A stretch of DNA of 64,000 nucleotides from Enterococcus ureasiticus (GCF_001730285.1 NZ_MIJZ01000001.1:248001-312000); one strand, 5' to 3'; shown: positions 9,442 through 18,864, counted from the stretch's first letter. A program made the numbers and translations. Notes: a model not told the origin generated them from the letters alone.

Positions 9442-10665
9442 ATGGATATTTTAATTAAGCAAGCAAGATTAAGTGATGAAGAAGCGTTACAAGATGTAGG
9501 TATAAAAGATGGTAAAATCGTAGCGATTTCGGAAAATTTAACGGATAACGCGGTAAATGTAATTGAAGCGCAAGGACGTGTTTTGATTCCTGGTTTGGTC
9601 GAAAGCCATATCCATCTGGATAAAGCTTTGATAGCTGACAGAAAACCAAACAAATCTGGGACTTTGCAAGAAGCAATCAGTGTTACAGCTGAATTGAAAC
9701 CAACATTCACGGAAGAAGATATTTATCAACGAGCAAAAAGAGCGTTAGAAATGATTATTTCTCATGGTGTAACTGCTGTTAGAACTCATGCTGAATTTGA
9801 TCCAGCGCAAGGGTTTTCCGGGTTTAAAACAATTATGAAATTAAAAGACGAATATCAGGATCTGATCGATATGCAAATCGTTGCGTTCCCACAAGAAGGG
9901 ATTTTTAAAGCGCCTGGTACAGAAAAAATGATGTATGAAGCAATGGAGATGGGTGCAGATGTTGTTGGCGGTATTCCATACAATGATGCTCCAGCAGATA
10001 AACATATAGATTTAGTTTTCGAAATTGCTAAAAAATATGATAAAGACATCGATCTTCATCAAGATTTCAGCGATGAAGCAACAGATATTTCAATAGAATA
10101 TTTATGTAAAAAAACGATTGCCGAAAATTATCACGGCAGAGTGTCTGTGGGGCATTTAACAGCGCTTCACGCATTAGAACCTGAGAGATTAAGTGAAATT
10201 ATTAAACTAATGTCTGAAGCCCAAATCAGTGTGATGGCCTTACCAGCGACAGATTTACACTTAGGTGCTAGAAATGATGTATACAATGTTAGAAGAGCAG
10301 TAACGCCAATCAGAAAGCTTCGGGATGCGGGTGTTAATGTATGTTTAGCGACCAATAACATTCGCAATGCCTTTACTCCTTATGGTAATGGTGATTTAAT
10401 GCAAATTGCAATGCTAGCGATTCCTGTAGGACATTTAGGGGGAGCGGATGATTTACCGACTGTTCTACCAATGATCACAGAAAATCCTGCAAAAGCATTG
10501 GGCTTAAAAAACTATGGCATTCAGGTTGGGAATAATGCTGATTTAGTCTTGCTGGATACGAAAGTAAAAGCAGATGCGATCATTGATATACCTGAGAGAA
10601 ATTATGTTATTAAGAATGGGAAAATTACGGTCGAAGTAAAAAAAGAAGTAACTATTTTCAAATAA
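9442..10665 (+). CDS. Amidohydrolase of the cytosine deaminase/AtzC-like group
   Basis: 407 residues with an amidohydrolase TIM barrel: metal-binding His56 and His58 (ESHIHLDKA), HAEFDP near residue 116, His206 (DLHQDFSDEA) and His238 (GHLTALH). The glycine-rich end (PYGNGDL) matches the CodA/AtzC group. At the beta-8 position, where E. coli CodA has Asp313 (GHDDVFDP), this protein reads ATNNIRNA, placing Asn305 at the usual metal/catalytic Asp. It may therefore act on a different substrate, or by a modified mechanism. It is the last gene of the permease operon and probably a catabolic hydrolase or deaminase for a small nitrogen compound. RBS AAAGGGTG. Confidence 0.8.
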   Translation: MDILIKQARLSDEEALQDVGIKDGKIVAISENLTDNAVNVIEAQGRVLIPGLVESHIHLDKALIADRKPNKSGTLQEAISVTAELKPTFTEEDIYQRAKRALEMIISHGVTAVRTHAEFDPAQGFSGFKTIMKLKDEYQDLIDMQIVAFPQEGIFKAPGTEKMMYEAMEMGADVVGGIPYNDAPADKHIDLVFEIAKKYDKDIDLHQDFSDEATDISIEYLCKKTIAENYHGRVSVGHLTALHALEPERLSEIIKLMSEAQISVMALPATDLHLGARNDVYNVRRAVTPIRKLRDAGVNVCLATNNIRNAFTPYGNGDLMQIAMLAIPVGHLGGADDLPTVLPMITENPAKALGLKNYGIQVGNNADLVLLDTKVKADAIIDIPERNYVIKNGKITVEVKKEVTIFK

Positions 10666-10671
10666 AAATAC

Positions 10672-10720
10672 AAATAGCCAGCTATAGACAGTCTTTATTG
10701 TTTATAACTGGCTATTTAAT
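10672..10720 (+). terminator. Terminator after the permease-amidohydrolase operon
   Basis: A 10-bp stem, AAATAGCCAG (10672-10681) with CTGGCTATTT (10708-10717). The 3' T-tract is short. Confidence 0.7.
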
Positions 10721-10854
10721 TGGAAAAAACGAAAATAGTTGCTCATAAAAATATTATGTAAACAAAGACCTTCATTAAAGGACAGAATTAGAATAGTCTA
10801 TGAGAAAACTTGAAGAATATTTCATCTATAGATACATTATGTAAAGATTACAAA

Positions 10855-10900
10855 TGATAATAATGATACTCGGTTCTCAATTATTGTTTGTAATTGAGAA
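10855..10900 (+). promoter_or_regulatory. Candidate PerR/Fur-like site plus adjacent perfect dyad upstream of npr
   Basis: TGATAATAATGATAC (10855-10869) matches the PerR box TTATAATNATTATAA at 12 of 14 defined positions and the Fur 7-1-7 box at 11. Immediately downstream is a perfect 10-bp inverted repeat, TTCTCAATTA (10874-10883) and TAATTGAGAA (10891-10900). A TATAAT at 10953-10958 is a plausible -10. Peroxide-responsive control would fit NADH peroxidase; binding is inferred. Confidence 0.45.
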
Positions 10901-10981
10901 TGATAAGCTGAAATACTTGTTATTTCATATGTTTATATGATACTCTTTATTATATAATAAATAATATTGGAGGTACATGAA

Positions 10982-12325
10982 ATGAAAGTTATTGTTTTAG
11001 GTTCATCGCACGGAGGATACGAAGCAGTTGAAGAATTATTAAATTTACACCCAGAAGCAGAAATTCAATGGTACGAAAAAGGCGATTTTATTTCTTTTCT
11101 ATCTTGTGGTATGCAGCTCTATCTAGAAGGAAAAGTAAAAGATGTCAATGCCGTTCGTTATATGACTGGCGAGAAAATGGAAAGCAGAGGAGTCAATGTC
11201 TTTTCAAATACAGAAATCACTTCAATCAAACCAGAAGATCATCAAGTAGTGGTCAAAGATTTATTATCGGGAGAGGAACGTGTTGAAGATTACGATAAAC
11301 TAATCATCAGTCCAGGAGCCGTTCCATTTGAATTAAATGTTCCAGGTAAAGATTTAGAAAATATCTATTTGATGCGCGGCAGAAAATGGGCCATAAAATT
11401 AAAAGAAAAAACAATCGATCCAGAAGTAAACAACGTTGTTGTGATTGGTAGTGGCTATATCGGTATTGAAGCCGCAGAATCATTTGCTAAAGCTGGTAAA
11501 AAAGTAACGGTTATTGATATTTTAGATCGACCTTTAGGTGTCTATTTAGATAAAGAATTTACTGATGTTTTGACAGAAGAAATGGAAGCAAACAATATAA
11601 AAGTAGTGACAAATGAAACGGTTCAAAGCTATAAAGGGGAGGGCCATGTTCAAAAAGTTGTAACTGATAAAGCTGAATATGCTGCTGACCTTGTCGTTGT
11701 GGCAGTTGGTGTTCGTCCTAATACAGGTTGGCTGAAAGATACATTAGAATTACATCCTAATGGTTTGATCAAAACAGATGAGTACATGCAAACAAGTGCT
11801 GCGGATGTCTTTGCAGTTGGGGATGCTACATTGATCAAATACAATCCAGGTGAAACGGAAGTCAATATTGCTTTAGCAACTAATGCCAGAAAACAAGGTC
11901 GTTTTGCAGTGAAAAACTTAGTAAGCCCAGTAAAACCATTTCCTGGTATTCAAGGTTCATCTGGTCTAGCTGTTTTCGATTATAAATTTGCTTCTACAGG
12001 TATTAACGAAGAAATGGCAAAGAAATTGAATAAAAAAACAAAATCAGCACTTGTTGTTGAGGATTATTTGATGGACTTCAATCCTGATAAACAAAAAGCT
12101 TGGTTCAAACTTGTATACGATCCTGAAACAACACAAATTTTAGGTGCACAATTGATGTCAAAAGCTGATTTAACAGCCAATATCAATGCAATCTCATTAG
12201 CAATCAAAGCGAAAATGACAATTGAAGATTTAGCTTATGCCGACTTTTTCTTCCAACCATCATTTGACAAACCATGGAACATTATCAATACAGCTGCTTT
12301 AGCGGCAATGAAAAATGAACAATAA
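10982..12325 (+). CDS. npr: NADH peroxidase
   Basis: 447 residues from the ATG at 10982, which follows GGAGG. An in-frame TTG at 10967 overlaps that RBS and is rejected. The flavoenzyme reduces H2O2 to water with NADH through a cysteine-sulfenic acid. His10 and redox Cys42 (FLSCGMQ) are at the numbered positions of the E. faecalis enzyme, and the sequence agrees with it nearly throughout. FAD site ([12 protein letters not shown]), NAD site ([12 protein letters not shown]) and the second FAD motif (DVFAVGDA) are intact. It is monocistronic, with a leader of over 250 bp carrying a PerR/Fur-like site. This gene is the strongest clue that the host is Enterococcus. Confidence 0.97.
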   Translation: MKVIVLGSSHGGYEAVEELLNLHPEAEIQWYEKGDFISFLSCGMQLYLEGKVKDVNAVRYMTGEKMESRGVNVFSNTEITSIKPEDHQVVVKDLLSGEERVEDYDKLIISPGAVPFELNVPGKDLENIYLMRGRKWAIKLKEKTIDPEVNNVVVIGSGYIGIEAAESFAKAGKKVTVIDILDRPLGVYLDKEFTDVLTEEMEANNIKVVTNETVQSYKGEGHVQKVVTDKAEYAADLVVVAVGVRPNTGWLKDTLELHPNGLIKTDEYMQTSAADVFAVGDATLIKYNPGETEVNIALATNARKQGRFAVKNLVSPVKPFPGIQGSSGLAVFDYKFASTGINEEMAKKLNKKTKSALVVEDYLMDFNPDKQKAWFKLVYDPETTQILGAQLMSKADLTANINAISLAIKAKMTIEDLAYADFFFQPSFDKPWNIINTAALAAMKNEQ

Positions 12326-12339
12326 CCTATTATAGGTTG

Positions 12340-12378
12340 AAAAGACTACAGAGAAGTAATTTTCTGCAGTCTTTTTTT
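12340..12378 (+). terminator. Terminator after npr
   Basis: The stem AAAGACTACAGA pairs with TCTGCAGTCTTT (one mismatch) and is followed by a T-run. The palindrome AACCTATTATAGGTT (12323-12337) precedes it. Confidence 0.8.
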
Positions 12379-12433
12379 AATGTAGTAAAAATGGTATGAT
12401 TTAAGTAAATAACTTGAACTGGTGGGAAAACTG

Positions 12434-12910
12434 ATGACAATTATATTAAAAGAAATGACTGTAACTGATTATAAAAAGTATCTTTCGTTTGCAATCAAAG
12501 ACTATGCTCAAGATAAAGTTACAGCTGGTACATGGAATGAGGATGAGGCAATTGCTTTAGCAACTAAAAGCTTTAATGAACTTTTACCGGAGGGAAAGGA
12601 CACTAAAAATGAATATCTTTATTCTATTGTAGATGATTCAACGGAAAAAAAGGTTGGTTTTTTATGGGTACACTTAAATAAAACTCTTTATGATTCAAAA
12701 TTTTTCATTTATGATTTTATCGTGTTTGAAGACTTTAGGAATTTAGGTTATGGGAGACAAACAATTGCTTGCTTAGACAAAAAAGCTAAAGAAATGAATG
12801 TATCACAGATTGACCTACACGTTTTCGCTCACAATAAAGGTGCGATTCATTTATATGAACAAACAGGTTTTATCCCAACAGATATTAGCATGTCAAAGCA
12901 AATACATTAA
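12434..12910 (+). CDS. GNAT-family N-acetyltransferase
   Basis: 158 residues from the ATG at 12434; the RBS GGTGGG lies seven bases upstream, whereas the GTG at 12422 falls inside it. The acetyl-CoA motif A is visible (FRNLGYGRQTI), followed by the typical NKGAIHLYEQTGF close of the fold. It transfers an acetyl group from acetyl-CoA to an unknown amine. The deaminase gene starts 35 bp downstream and may be cotranscribed, but no shared pathway is evident. Confidence 0.82.
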   Translation: MTIILKEMTVTDYKKYLSFAIKDYAQDKVTAGTWNEDEAIALATKSFNELLPEGKDTKNEYLYSIVDDSTEKKVGFLWVHLNKTLYDSKFFIYDFIVFEDFRNLGYGRQTIACLDKKAKEMNVSQIDLHVFAHNKGAIHLYEQTGFIPTDISMSKQIH

Positions 12911-12945
12911 AACGATTAAACAACACTTGAGAAAGAAGGCCCATA

Positions 12946-13398
12946 ATGAGTCAGCATCCAAATAAAAAAATCATGACCGAATTAATCAAAAAGCAATGGT
13001 CAGATCATTCTATTTATGCAGCAATTGTAAATGAAAAAATGGAAATTGTTGCTACAGGTAAAACGACGGTTCAAGAAACACTTGATCCCACCGCTCATGC
13101 TGAAGTCAATGCTATCAGAACAGCCTGTAAACTTTTAAAGACTGAAATTTTACCGATAAACTATTGGTTGTATTCAACATTTGAACCTTGTCCACTGTGC
13201 TCGTCAGCTATCATTTGGAGCGGACTTGATGGAGTTGTTTACGCAAATGATCCAAGATTTAGTGGAGAATTACCAGACTGGTCTTTTATTAAGTGTAGAA
13301 ATATTCTAGAACACGGTGCCGATATCCACCAAGTGAAATTGATTGAGAATTTTATGTTAGACGAAATAAAAGATTATTTTACTAGGAATTGTGTATGA
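12946..13398 (+). CDS. Zinc-dependent nucleoside/guanine deaminase-like protein
   Basis: 150 residues of the cytidine/deoxycytidylate deaminase fold. The zinc site is complete: His51 and catalytic Glu53 (HAEVNAIR), then Cys82 and Cys85 (EPCPLCSS). The length and the tail after PCPLC resemble small guanine/nucleoside deaminases rather than TadA, but the substrate cannot be fixed by eye. RBS AGAAAGAAGG, six bases before the ATG. Confidence 0.8.
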   Translation: MSQHPNKKIMTELIKKQWSDHSIYAAIVNEKMEIVATGKTTVQETLDPTAHAEVNAIRTACKLLKTEILPINYWLYSTFEPCPLCSSAIIWSGLDGVVYANDPRFSGELPDWSFIKCRNILEHGADIHQVKLIENFMLDEIKDYFTRNCV

Positions 13399-13841
13399 AA
13401 TTTTTTTTACGTACTATCATGAAAAGATGATGCGCCTTGAATGAGGAAAAATAAAAAAGAGATTTTAAAGCTATTAACAATAGTCTTTTCAAGCAAAACG
13501 AAATAGTAATCCATATTTTCTGAAAAAACTCATATAGTTTTATACAGAAAACAACATTTATCAAAAGACTTTTTTAGAAGATGGGTATTTGACTCATTTT
13601 CTGAGAAAGGCTTTTTGATAAATGTTTTTACAATGGTTAAACTGAATCATTTTTTAACCATGCTTATTTGAATTTTAGGGACACCCTTACTTAGTTTTTT
13701 AGGAGAATGTGACACTATTTTCGAGCTCCTGCTAAACACTAAAAGTTTACTAAAAAACTCCCCTTTATGCTCGCAAAAAAGGTTTCCACGCTGTATTATG
13801 TGTAAATCATATCTTTTTATGAGAATTGAAAGGGGTCGCTT
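13399..13841 (+). other. AT-rich intergenic region with long dyads before the P-type ATPase
   Basis: 443 bp with no credible gene. Visible are a 14-bp perfect inverted repeat separated by 46 bp (AACATTTATCAAAA at 13553-13566 and TTTTGATAAATGTT at 13613-13626), a hairpin TGGTTAAA/TTTAACCA (13634-13660), and TATTTTCTGAAAAAA (13514-13528), which resembles a CodY box at 12 of 15 positions. The ATPase RBS AAAGGGG is at the end. It may hold a regulated leader or a small RNA; undecided. Confidence 0.35.
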
Positions 13842-16352
13842 ATGAAATCTATTAACTGGCAGGGCTTGACGCTTGAGGAAATAGAAGAACGTCAAAGAAA
13901 ATTTGGATTAAATCAACTAGAAAAGAAGGAAAAGGAACCATTTTACATGAAGGTTCTCACTATTATTTTAGAACCCATGTTTATGCTGCTGATTGTAGCG
14001 GCCCTCATTTATTTTTTTCTAGGTGAGCCATTTGATGGTGGGATTATGCTAACTTTTGTGGTTGCCATTATTGCGATTGAAATTTTCCAAGAATGGAAAA
14101 CGGACCAGACGTTAAATGCTTTGAAAGACTTATCTGCTCCCAAAATTAATGTTATTAGAAACAATACCACTACAGAAATTTTAAGTGAGCAACTTGTTCC
14201 AGGCGACCTTATGCTAATAGAAGAAGGAGTCAAAATCCCAGCTGACGGTTTTGTTATTAAAGCAAATGACCTTAGAATCAATGAATCTTCTTTAACAGGT
14301 GAACCAGAAGCTGTTTGGAAAAAAGTTACTAAATCTGAAGTTTTTAAAGAAGAAGGATATTGGCGGGATGATTATGTATATGCTGGAACTCTAGTTACTA
14401 CTGGTAGCGGGACTATCCTGATTAGTAATACAGGGACAAATACAGAATACGGAAAAATAGGGAAACATCTGGCTACTGCAAAAGAAATACCATCTCCTCT
14501 AGATAAACAAATTGGAAAACTAGTTAAGGTATGTACAATCGTTGCAATTATTCTTTTATTACTAGTCGCTGCAGTTACTTTTTTCAATGACAATAATTTA
14601 GCGCTGAAAGATCGAATCATCCAAAGTATTTTGTCGGGTATTACAATTGCTATGGCCTTGATTCCAGAAGAATTTCCAGTTGTTTTAACTGTGTTTCTCT
14701 CTATGGGAGCTTGGAGATTGGCTAAGAAAAAGTCTTTGATACGAAAACTTTCTGCTGTTGAAACGATGGGGGCTCTATCCGTCTTAGCAGTTGATAAAAC
14801 AGGGACCATTACTGAAAATCAAATGACCGTCACTAAGATGTGGCCTTTTGATCCTAAAATAGAGGATCGTTTAAATGAAGTAATGGGTTTAGCTAGTGAA
14901 ATCGATCCATATGATCCTATGGAAATAGCTATTTTAGAATATGATGAAAAGCATAGTTGGAGCAAAGAGAGATTATTCAATAGTCCATTGGTCACGGAGT
15001 ATCCTTTTACAGATGAGTTGAAGATGATGGGGCATGTGTGGGACAGAAACAATCAGTTAGAAATCACGGCAAAAGGTTCTCCCGAAAGTATACTGGCAAT
15101 CTCAAATTTAAGCCAAGAAACAAAAGAAGACATTCGTACTAAAATCAATATTTTTGCAAAAGAAGGTCTGAGGGTAATTGCTGTTGGAGAGCAAATTGTT
15201 TCTACTAAAAATGATATTCCTGAAACTCTTGAGCAATGTACATTAACATTTCTCGGACTGATTTGTTTGTCTGACCCGCCTAGAAAAGGAATTAAGGCTG
15301 ATATTGAAGACTGCAGGAAAGCTGGCATCAAAGTAGTTATGATTACTGGCGATAATGGTATAACTGCTAGTTCAATTGCGAAGAAAGTAGGTATTCAAAA
15401 TGCTGATGATTTTTTAACTGGTCATGAATTAGACCAATTAGATGATAAAGAATTAGCTGAAAAAGTACACGCGATCAATATTTTTTCAAGGGTTACACCT
15501 GAACATAAAATGAGAATTGTCAAAGCCTTCAAAGCGAATGGTGATGTTGTGGCCATGACAGGGGATGGTGTGAACGATGCCCCTGCACTTAAATATGCTG
15601 ATATCGGTATTGCGATGGGAAAACGAGGTTCTGAAGTTTCTAGAGAAGCGGCAGATTTAATTTTACTGGATGATAATTTTTCTACAATTGTTAACACGGT
15701 GAGAGATGGCCGAAGAATCTACGATAACATAAAAAAAGCAATTGGTTATATTTTCGTTATTCATATTCCAATCGCATTGACAGCACTTTTAGGTCCTCTT
15801 TTAGGAATTCCTCAAGTTGCATTGTTTTTACTGCCTGTACACGTCGTTTTACTTGAGCTGGTGATAGATCCAACTTGTTCAATTGTCTTGGAAAGACAAC
15901 CAAGTGAACAAGATATAATGACACGGCCGCCTCGAGATCCTAAAGAAAACATACTGACTCGTACACTTTTTATTAAGAGTGTTATTCAAGGGCTAGCTAT
16001 TTTTATCACTTCTTTTGGCGCTTATTATTTTACACTTCAACAAAATCTCGCAAATGACGAACTAGCTCGGACAATGGGGATGACGGTCTTGATTACAGCA
16101 AATTTATTCTTGGTTCAAGTAAATAGTTCAACTAAATTACTTGGAATTCAAACATTTCTTAAGTTAAGACGAGATAAAGTAACTTGGCTTATATTAGGAG
16201 GGACATTCTTGAGTTTAGTCGCTCTGATTTATTCTCCCATAAACGGATTTTTGGATTTGGCTCCATTGTCAATTAAACAATTATTTACTTGTGTGTTGTT
16301 AGGTATGGTATCGGTATGTTGGTATGATATTGTGAAATTAGTTAAAAGATAG
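13842..16352 (+). CDS. Cation-translocating P-type ATPase (P2-like, unknown ion)
   Basis: 836 residues. The order is standard: an N-terminal cation-ATPase segment, actuator loop LTGEPEAV, phosphorylated Asp318 (DKTGTIT), the nucleotide-binding domain, MITGDN, hinge TGDGVNDAPAL, and C-terminal helices. The M4 motif is IPEEFPVV (274-281) rather than the IPEGLP of Ca2+ pumps or the IPEMLP of MgtA. M6 reads ELVIDPTCSIV in place of NxxTD. The ion is therefore not assigned; Ca2+ or Mn2+ are only guesses. It is monocistronic with its own long upstream region and terminator. Confidence 0.88.
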   Translation: MKSINWQGLTLEEIEERQRKFGLNQLEKKEKEPFYMKVLTIILEPMFMLLIVAALIYFFLGEPFDGGIMLTFVVAIIAIEIFQEWKTDQTLNALKDLSAPKINVIRNNTTTEILSEQLVPGDLMLIEEGVKIPADGFVIKANDLRINESSLTGEPEAVWKKVTKSEVFKEEGYWRDDYVYAGTLVTTGSGTILISNTGTNTEYGKIGKHLATAKEIPSPLDKQIGKLVKVCTIVAIILLLLVAAVTFFNDNNLALKDRIIQSILSGITIAMALIPEEFPVVLTVFLSMGAWRLAKKKSLIRKLSAVETMGALSVLAVDKTGTITENQMTVTKMWPFDPKIEDRLNEVMGLASEIDPYDPMEIAILEYDEKHSWSKERLFNSPLVTEYPFTDELKMMGHVWDRNNQLEITAKGSPESILAISNLSQETKEDIRTKINIFAKEGLRVIAVGEQIVSTKNDIPETLEQCTLTFLGLICLSDPPRKGIKADIEDCRKAGIKVVMITGDNGITASSIAKKVGIQNADDFLTGHELDQLDDKELAEKVHAINIFSRVTPEHKMRIVKAFKANGDVVAMTGDGVNDAPALKYADIGIAMGKRGSEVSREAADLILLDDNFSTIVNTVRDGRRIYDNIKKAIGYIFVIHIPIALTALLGPLLGIPQVALFLLPVHVVLLELVIDPTCSIVLERQPSEQDIMTRPPRDPKENILTRTLFIKSVIQGLAIFITSFGAYYFTLQQNLANDELARTMGMTVLITANLFLVQVNSSTKLLGIQTFLKLRRDKVTWLILGGTFLSLVALIYSPINGFLDLAPLSIKQLFTCVLLGMVSVCWYDIVKLVKR

Positions 16353-16376
16353 ACAGATGGATAGATAAATATTGAA

Positions 16377-16412
16377 GAAAAGGAGCAGCTGAAGAGTACT
16401 GCTCTTTTTTTG
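16377..16412 (+). terminator. Terminator after the P-type ATPase
   Basis: The stem AGGAGCAG/CTGCTCTT is followed by TTTTTTTG. Confidence 0.78.
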
Positions 16413-16497
16413 TTTCATTTTTTTAATCTGAGACACTAACATTATAATCAAGAGACTACTTTGTATAATGTATATTATGTTAACTAGAATTTGAATA

Positions 16498-16540
16498 TGA
16501 AAAATTCGAACTTAGCAATACTTACCTCGTTCGAATTTTA
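16498..16540 (-). terminator. Terminator of cardiolipin synthase gene
   Basis: An 11-bp perfect stem, AAAATTCGAAC (16501-16511) with GTTCGAATTTT (16529-16539). Reading on the minus strand it ends in a T-run. Confidence 0.75.
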
Positions 16541-16567
16541 GACTTCTTTTCTATTTATCTTTTAAAC

Positions 16568-18028
16568 TTATAATATCGGTGATAATAATCGAGAAAAGTT
16601 CTGTTTAAATCTTAACCAATGTGATTGATCTTGAATAATCTCATCCGTTAATAAAATACTTTTATCCATATCTGCTTCAAATATTTGAGTTAGTTTCCAT
16701 GCAATTCGTGTATCATAGATAAATGTGCTTACTTCAAAATTCAATGCGTAACTTCTAATATCTTGATTCGTTGTACCGACCATGCAGATTTCATTATCAA
16801 TGATCATCGTTTTAGCATGTAAAAAACCATTTTGATACATATAGATCTTAACGCCTCGCTTGTGCAAATAGTTCGCGTAATACTGCGTTGCACGATAGAT
16901 AAATGGATGATCCGGCATGCATGGGATCATAATCCGTACATCGATCCCTGAACGTACAGCAATCAACAACGCATTGATCATACTATCATCGGGAATTAAA
17001 TAAGGTGTTTGGATCCAGACGGATTTCTCAGCAGATAAAATCATTTTGATAAACCCACTTTTTAGAATTTCTTCTTCAGAATCCGGTCCGTCAGAAACAA
17101 CTTGTAACGCTAAGTTTCCGAGTTCGCTGTCATCAGCAATTTGGAAATAGTTTTCTAAATAATCCATTTTATGTGAGTCGTGTTGTACAGAAGCGTTCCA
17201 GTCCATGATAAAAATCTCTTGTAGTGAGAAAACAGACGTTCCAACTAAACGGATATGCGTATCTCTCCAGTAACCGAATTTCTTACTTTCGCCTAAATAC
17301 TGATCACCTACGTTAAATCCACCAGTCCACCCTATTTTCCCATCAATCACGACAATTTTACGATGTAAATGATAATTTAAGCGTGTTTTACTGATCATAT
17401 TTTTAGATGTAATAAATGGCGCTACTTTCCCACCTATGGCGACAAATCGAGCGAAAAACTTTTTGTTTGCTCCTGGAGAACCCCAAGGATCATAAATTAA
17501 ATGAACAGCTACGCCCTCTTTGACTTTTTCTCCTAATAAATCTAAAAATTGATTCCCTATACGATCGTTAAAAAAAGAATAATATTCGACATGGACTGTT
17601 TCTTTGGCCTGACGAATATCTTCGAATAAGGCGTCGAATTTTTCTTTTCCATCCGTATAAATCTTTAGACTATTTCGCTTGCTTAATGGTGAAGAATCCA
17701 TATTTCTAAAGTATCTGTTTAACACACGTGCATCAGTTAGTAAATTAATATCTAATTTTCCATCTGATTTTAGATTATCTTCATCGACCATTTTTTTGAT
17801 TTCAGTAATCATTTCTTTGTCATGAGTAGTTAGATTGAAAACTTTTTGACCATTGATTCCTCTACCACAAAAAAGATAAATAATAAAGCCAATTCCTGGT
17901 AAGAACAATAACGTCATAATCCAAGCCAAAACACTTGAAATGCTCCGTGGTTTTCTAAAAACGGTAATAAGCGCTGCAGTTGTATTTAATAACAATAACC
18001 CCAAAAGTATGATGATAAAAATTCTCAT
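16568..18028 (-). CDS. cls: Cardiolipin synthase
   Basis: 486 residues, normal for bacterial Cls. It condenses two phosphatidylglycerols into cardiolipin at the membrane. Two N-terminal membrane helices (about 1-22 and 32-54) are followed by two phospholipase D HKD motifs: His222-Lys224-Asp229 (YHLHRKIVVID) and His404-Lys406-Asp411 (GFLHAKTMIID). An AAGGGAG sits 12 bases before the ATG, a slightly long spacing. A TTGGAT-N17-TATAAT promoter lies upstream. It is a single gene, divergent from the UPF0316 gene. Confidence 0.95.
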   Translation of the reverse strand: MRIFIIILLGLLLLNTTAALITVFRKPRSISSVLAWIMTLLFLPGIGFIIYLFCGRGINGQKVFNLTTHDKEMITEIKKMVDEDNLKSDGKLDINLLTDARVLNRYFRNMDSSPLSKRNSLKIYTDGKEKFDALFEDIRQAKETVHVEYYSFFNDRIGNQFLDLLGEKVKEGVAVHLIYDPWGSPGANKKFFARFVAIGGKVAPFITSKNMISKTRLNYHLHRKIVVIDGKIGWTGGFNVGDQYLGESKKFGYWRDTHIRLVGTSVFSLQEIFIMDWNASVQHDSHKMDYLENYFQIADDSELGNLALQVVSDGPDSEEEILKSGFIKMILSAEKSVWIQTPYLIPDDSMINALLIAVRSGIDVRIMIPCMPDHPFIYRATQYYANYLHKRGVKIYMYQNGFLHAKTMIIDNEICMVGTTNQDIRSYALNFEVSTFIYDTRIAWKLTQIFEADMDKSILLTDEIIQDQSHWLRFKQNFSRLLSPIL

Positions 18029-18066
18029 CTGATTTCATTTCTCCCTTAAAAATACGTAGTATAATG

Positions 18067-18095
18067 ATTATAGCAAAAACTACTGATTCATCCAA
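18067..18095 (-). promoter_or_regulatory. Promoter of cls
   Basis: On the minus strand TTGGAT (18090-18095), 17 bp, TATAAT (18067-18072), about 40 bp before the start codon. Confidence 0.6.
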
Positions 18096-18161
18096 CAAAT
18101 AACGCTGCACAGAATTGTTATTCGTCAGATTAGATATAAAATCAGAAATTTCATCTATATT

Positions 18162-18190
18162 TTGACTATCACTATTTTAATTCTCATAAT
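18162..18190 (+). promoter_or_regulatory. Promoter of the UPF0316 gene
   Basis: TTGACT (18162-18167), 17 bp, CATAAT (18185-18190), about 50 bp before the ATG. Confidence 0.6.
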
Positions 18191-18241
18191 GTTGTACTAT
18201 AATATGCAGATATGTTTAATTGAAAAGAGGAATTATTAAAA

Positions 18242-18775
18242 ATGGATATCAAAATGCTTGTTACGATCTTTGTGGTCAATTTTTCTTATATCACATTGAA
18301 TACGATCCGTTTTATGCTAACAATGAAAGGCTATCGTCTGATTGCGCCTTTAGTCAGTATGGCCGAAATAACGATTTACGTATTAGGACTTAGTATGGTT
18401 CTAAATCGTTTGGATAACCCAATTAACTTAGTTGTTTATGCTCTTGGCTATGCAGTAGGAATCAGTGTAGGAATCAAAATTGAAGATTATTTGGCACTAG
18501 GCTACATTATGGTAACGGCTATTCTCCCCTCTTCGACAGAACAATTGAATCTACCGGAGATATTAAGAGAGCACGGTTACGGTGTGACTCAAAGCTTTGG
18601 TGCAGGCCGCGAAGGCGAACGGATGATTTTAGAGATTCTTTCTCCACGTAAAAATGAACGTAGTTTGTATAAACTAATCAATGAAAAAGAACCTAGAGCA
18701 TTTATTATATCGTATGAACCCAAGTTTATCTCTGGAGGTTTTTGGACGAAAAAAGTCCGCAAAAGAAACAATTAA
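18242..18775 (+). CDS. UPF0316/DUF2179 membrane protein
   Basis: 177 residues with three hydrophobic segments in the first 100 residues (about 5-25, 35-55, 60-80), then a cytoplasmic DUF2179-type domain (about 100-170). The family is widespread in Firmicutes and its role unknown. An RBS (AAAGAGGA) lies upstream. It ends at a strong bidirectional terminator shared with the converging gene. Confidence 0.82.
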   Translation: MDIKMLVTIFVVNFSYITLNTIRFMLTMKGYRLIAPLVSMAEITIYVLGLSMVLNRLDNPINLVVYALGYAVGISVGIKIEDYLALGYIMVTAILPSSTEQLNLPEILREHGYGVTQSFGAGREGERMILEILSPRKNERSLYKLINEKEPRAFIISYEPKFISGGFWTKKVRKRNN

Positions 18776-18776
18776 T

Positions 18777-18826
18777 AAAAACACCGACCTCTTCATTTTT
18801 CATTAATTGAGAGGTCGGTGTTTTAT
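18777..18826. terminator. Bidirectional terminator between converging genes
   Basis: A 14-bp perfect stem, AAAACACCGACCTC (18777-18790) with GAGGTCGGTGTTTT (18811-18824), with A- and T-tracts on both sides. Confidence 0.9.
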
Positions 18827-18864
18827 TTTAGATATATCAGTTTACATAATATAATTATAGCAAC

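Noticed and set aside
13514-13528. CodY-box-like TATTTTCTGAAAAAA upstream of the P-type ATPase
   Set aside because: 12 of 15 matches, but in a very AT-rich stretch over 300 bp from the start codon; chance match is likely. Kept only as a remark in the intergenic entry.
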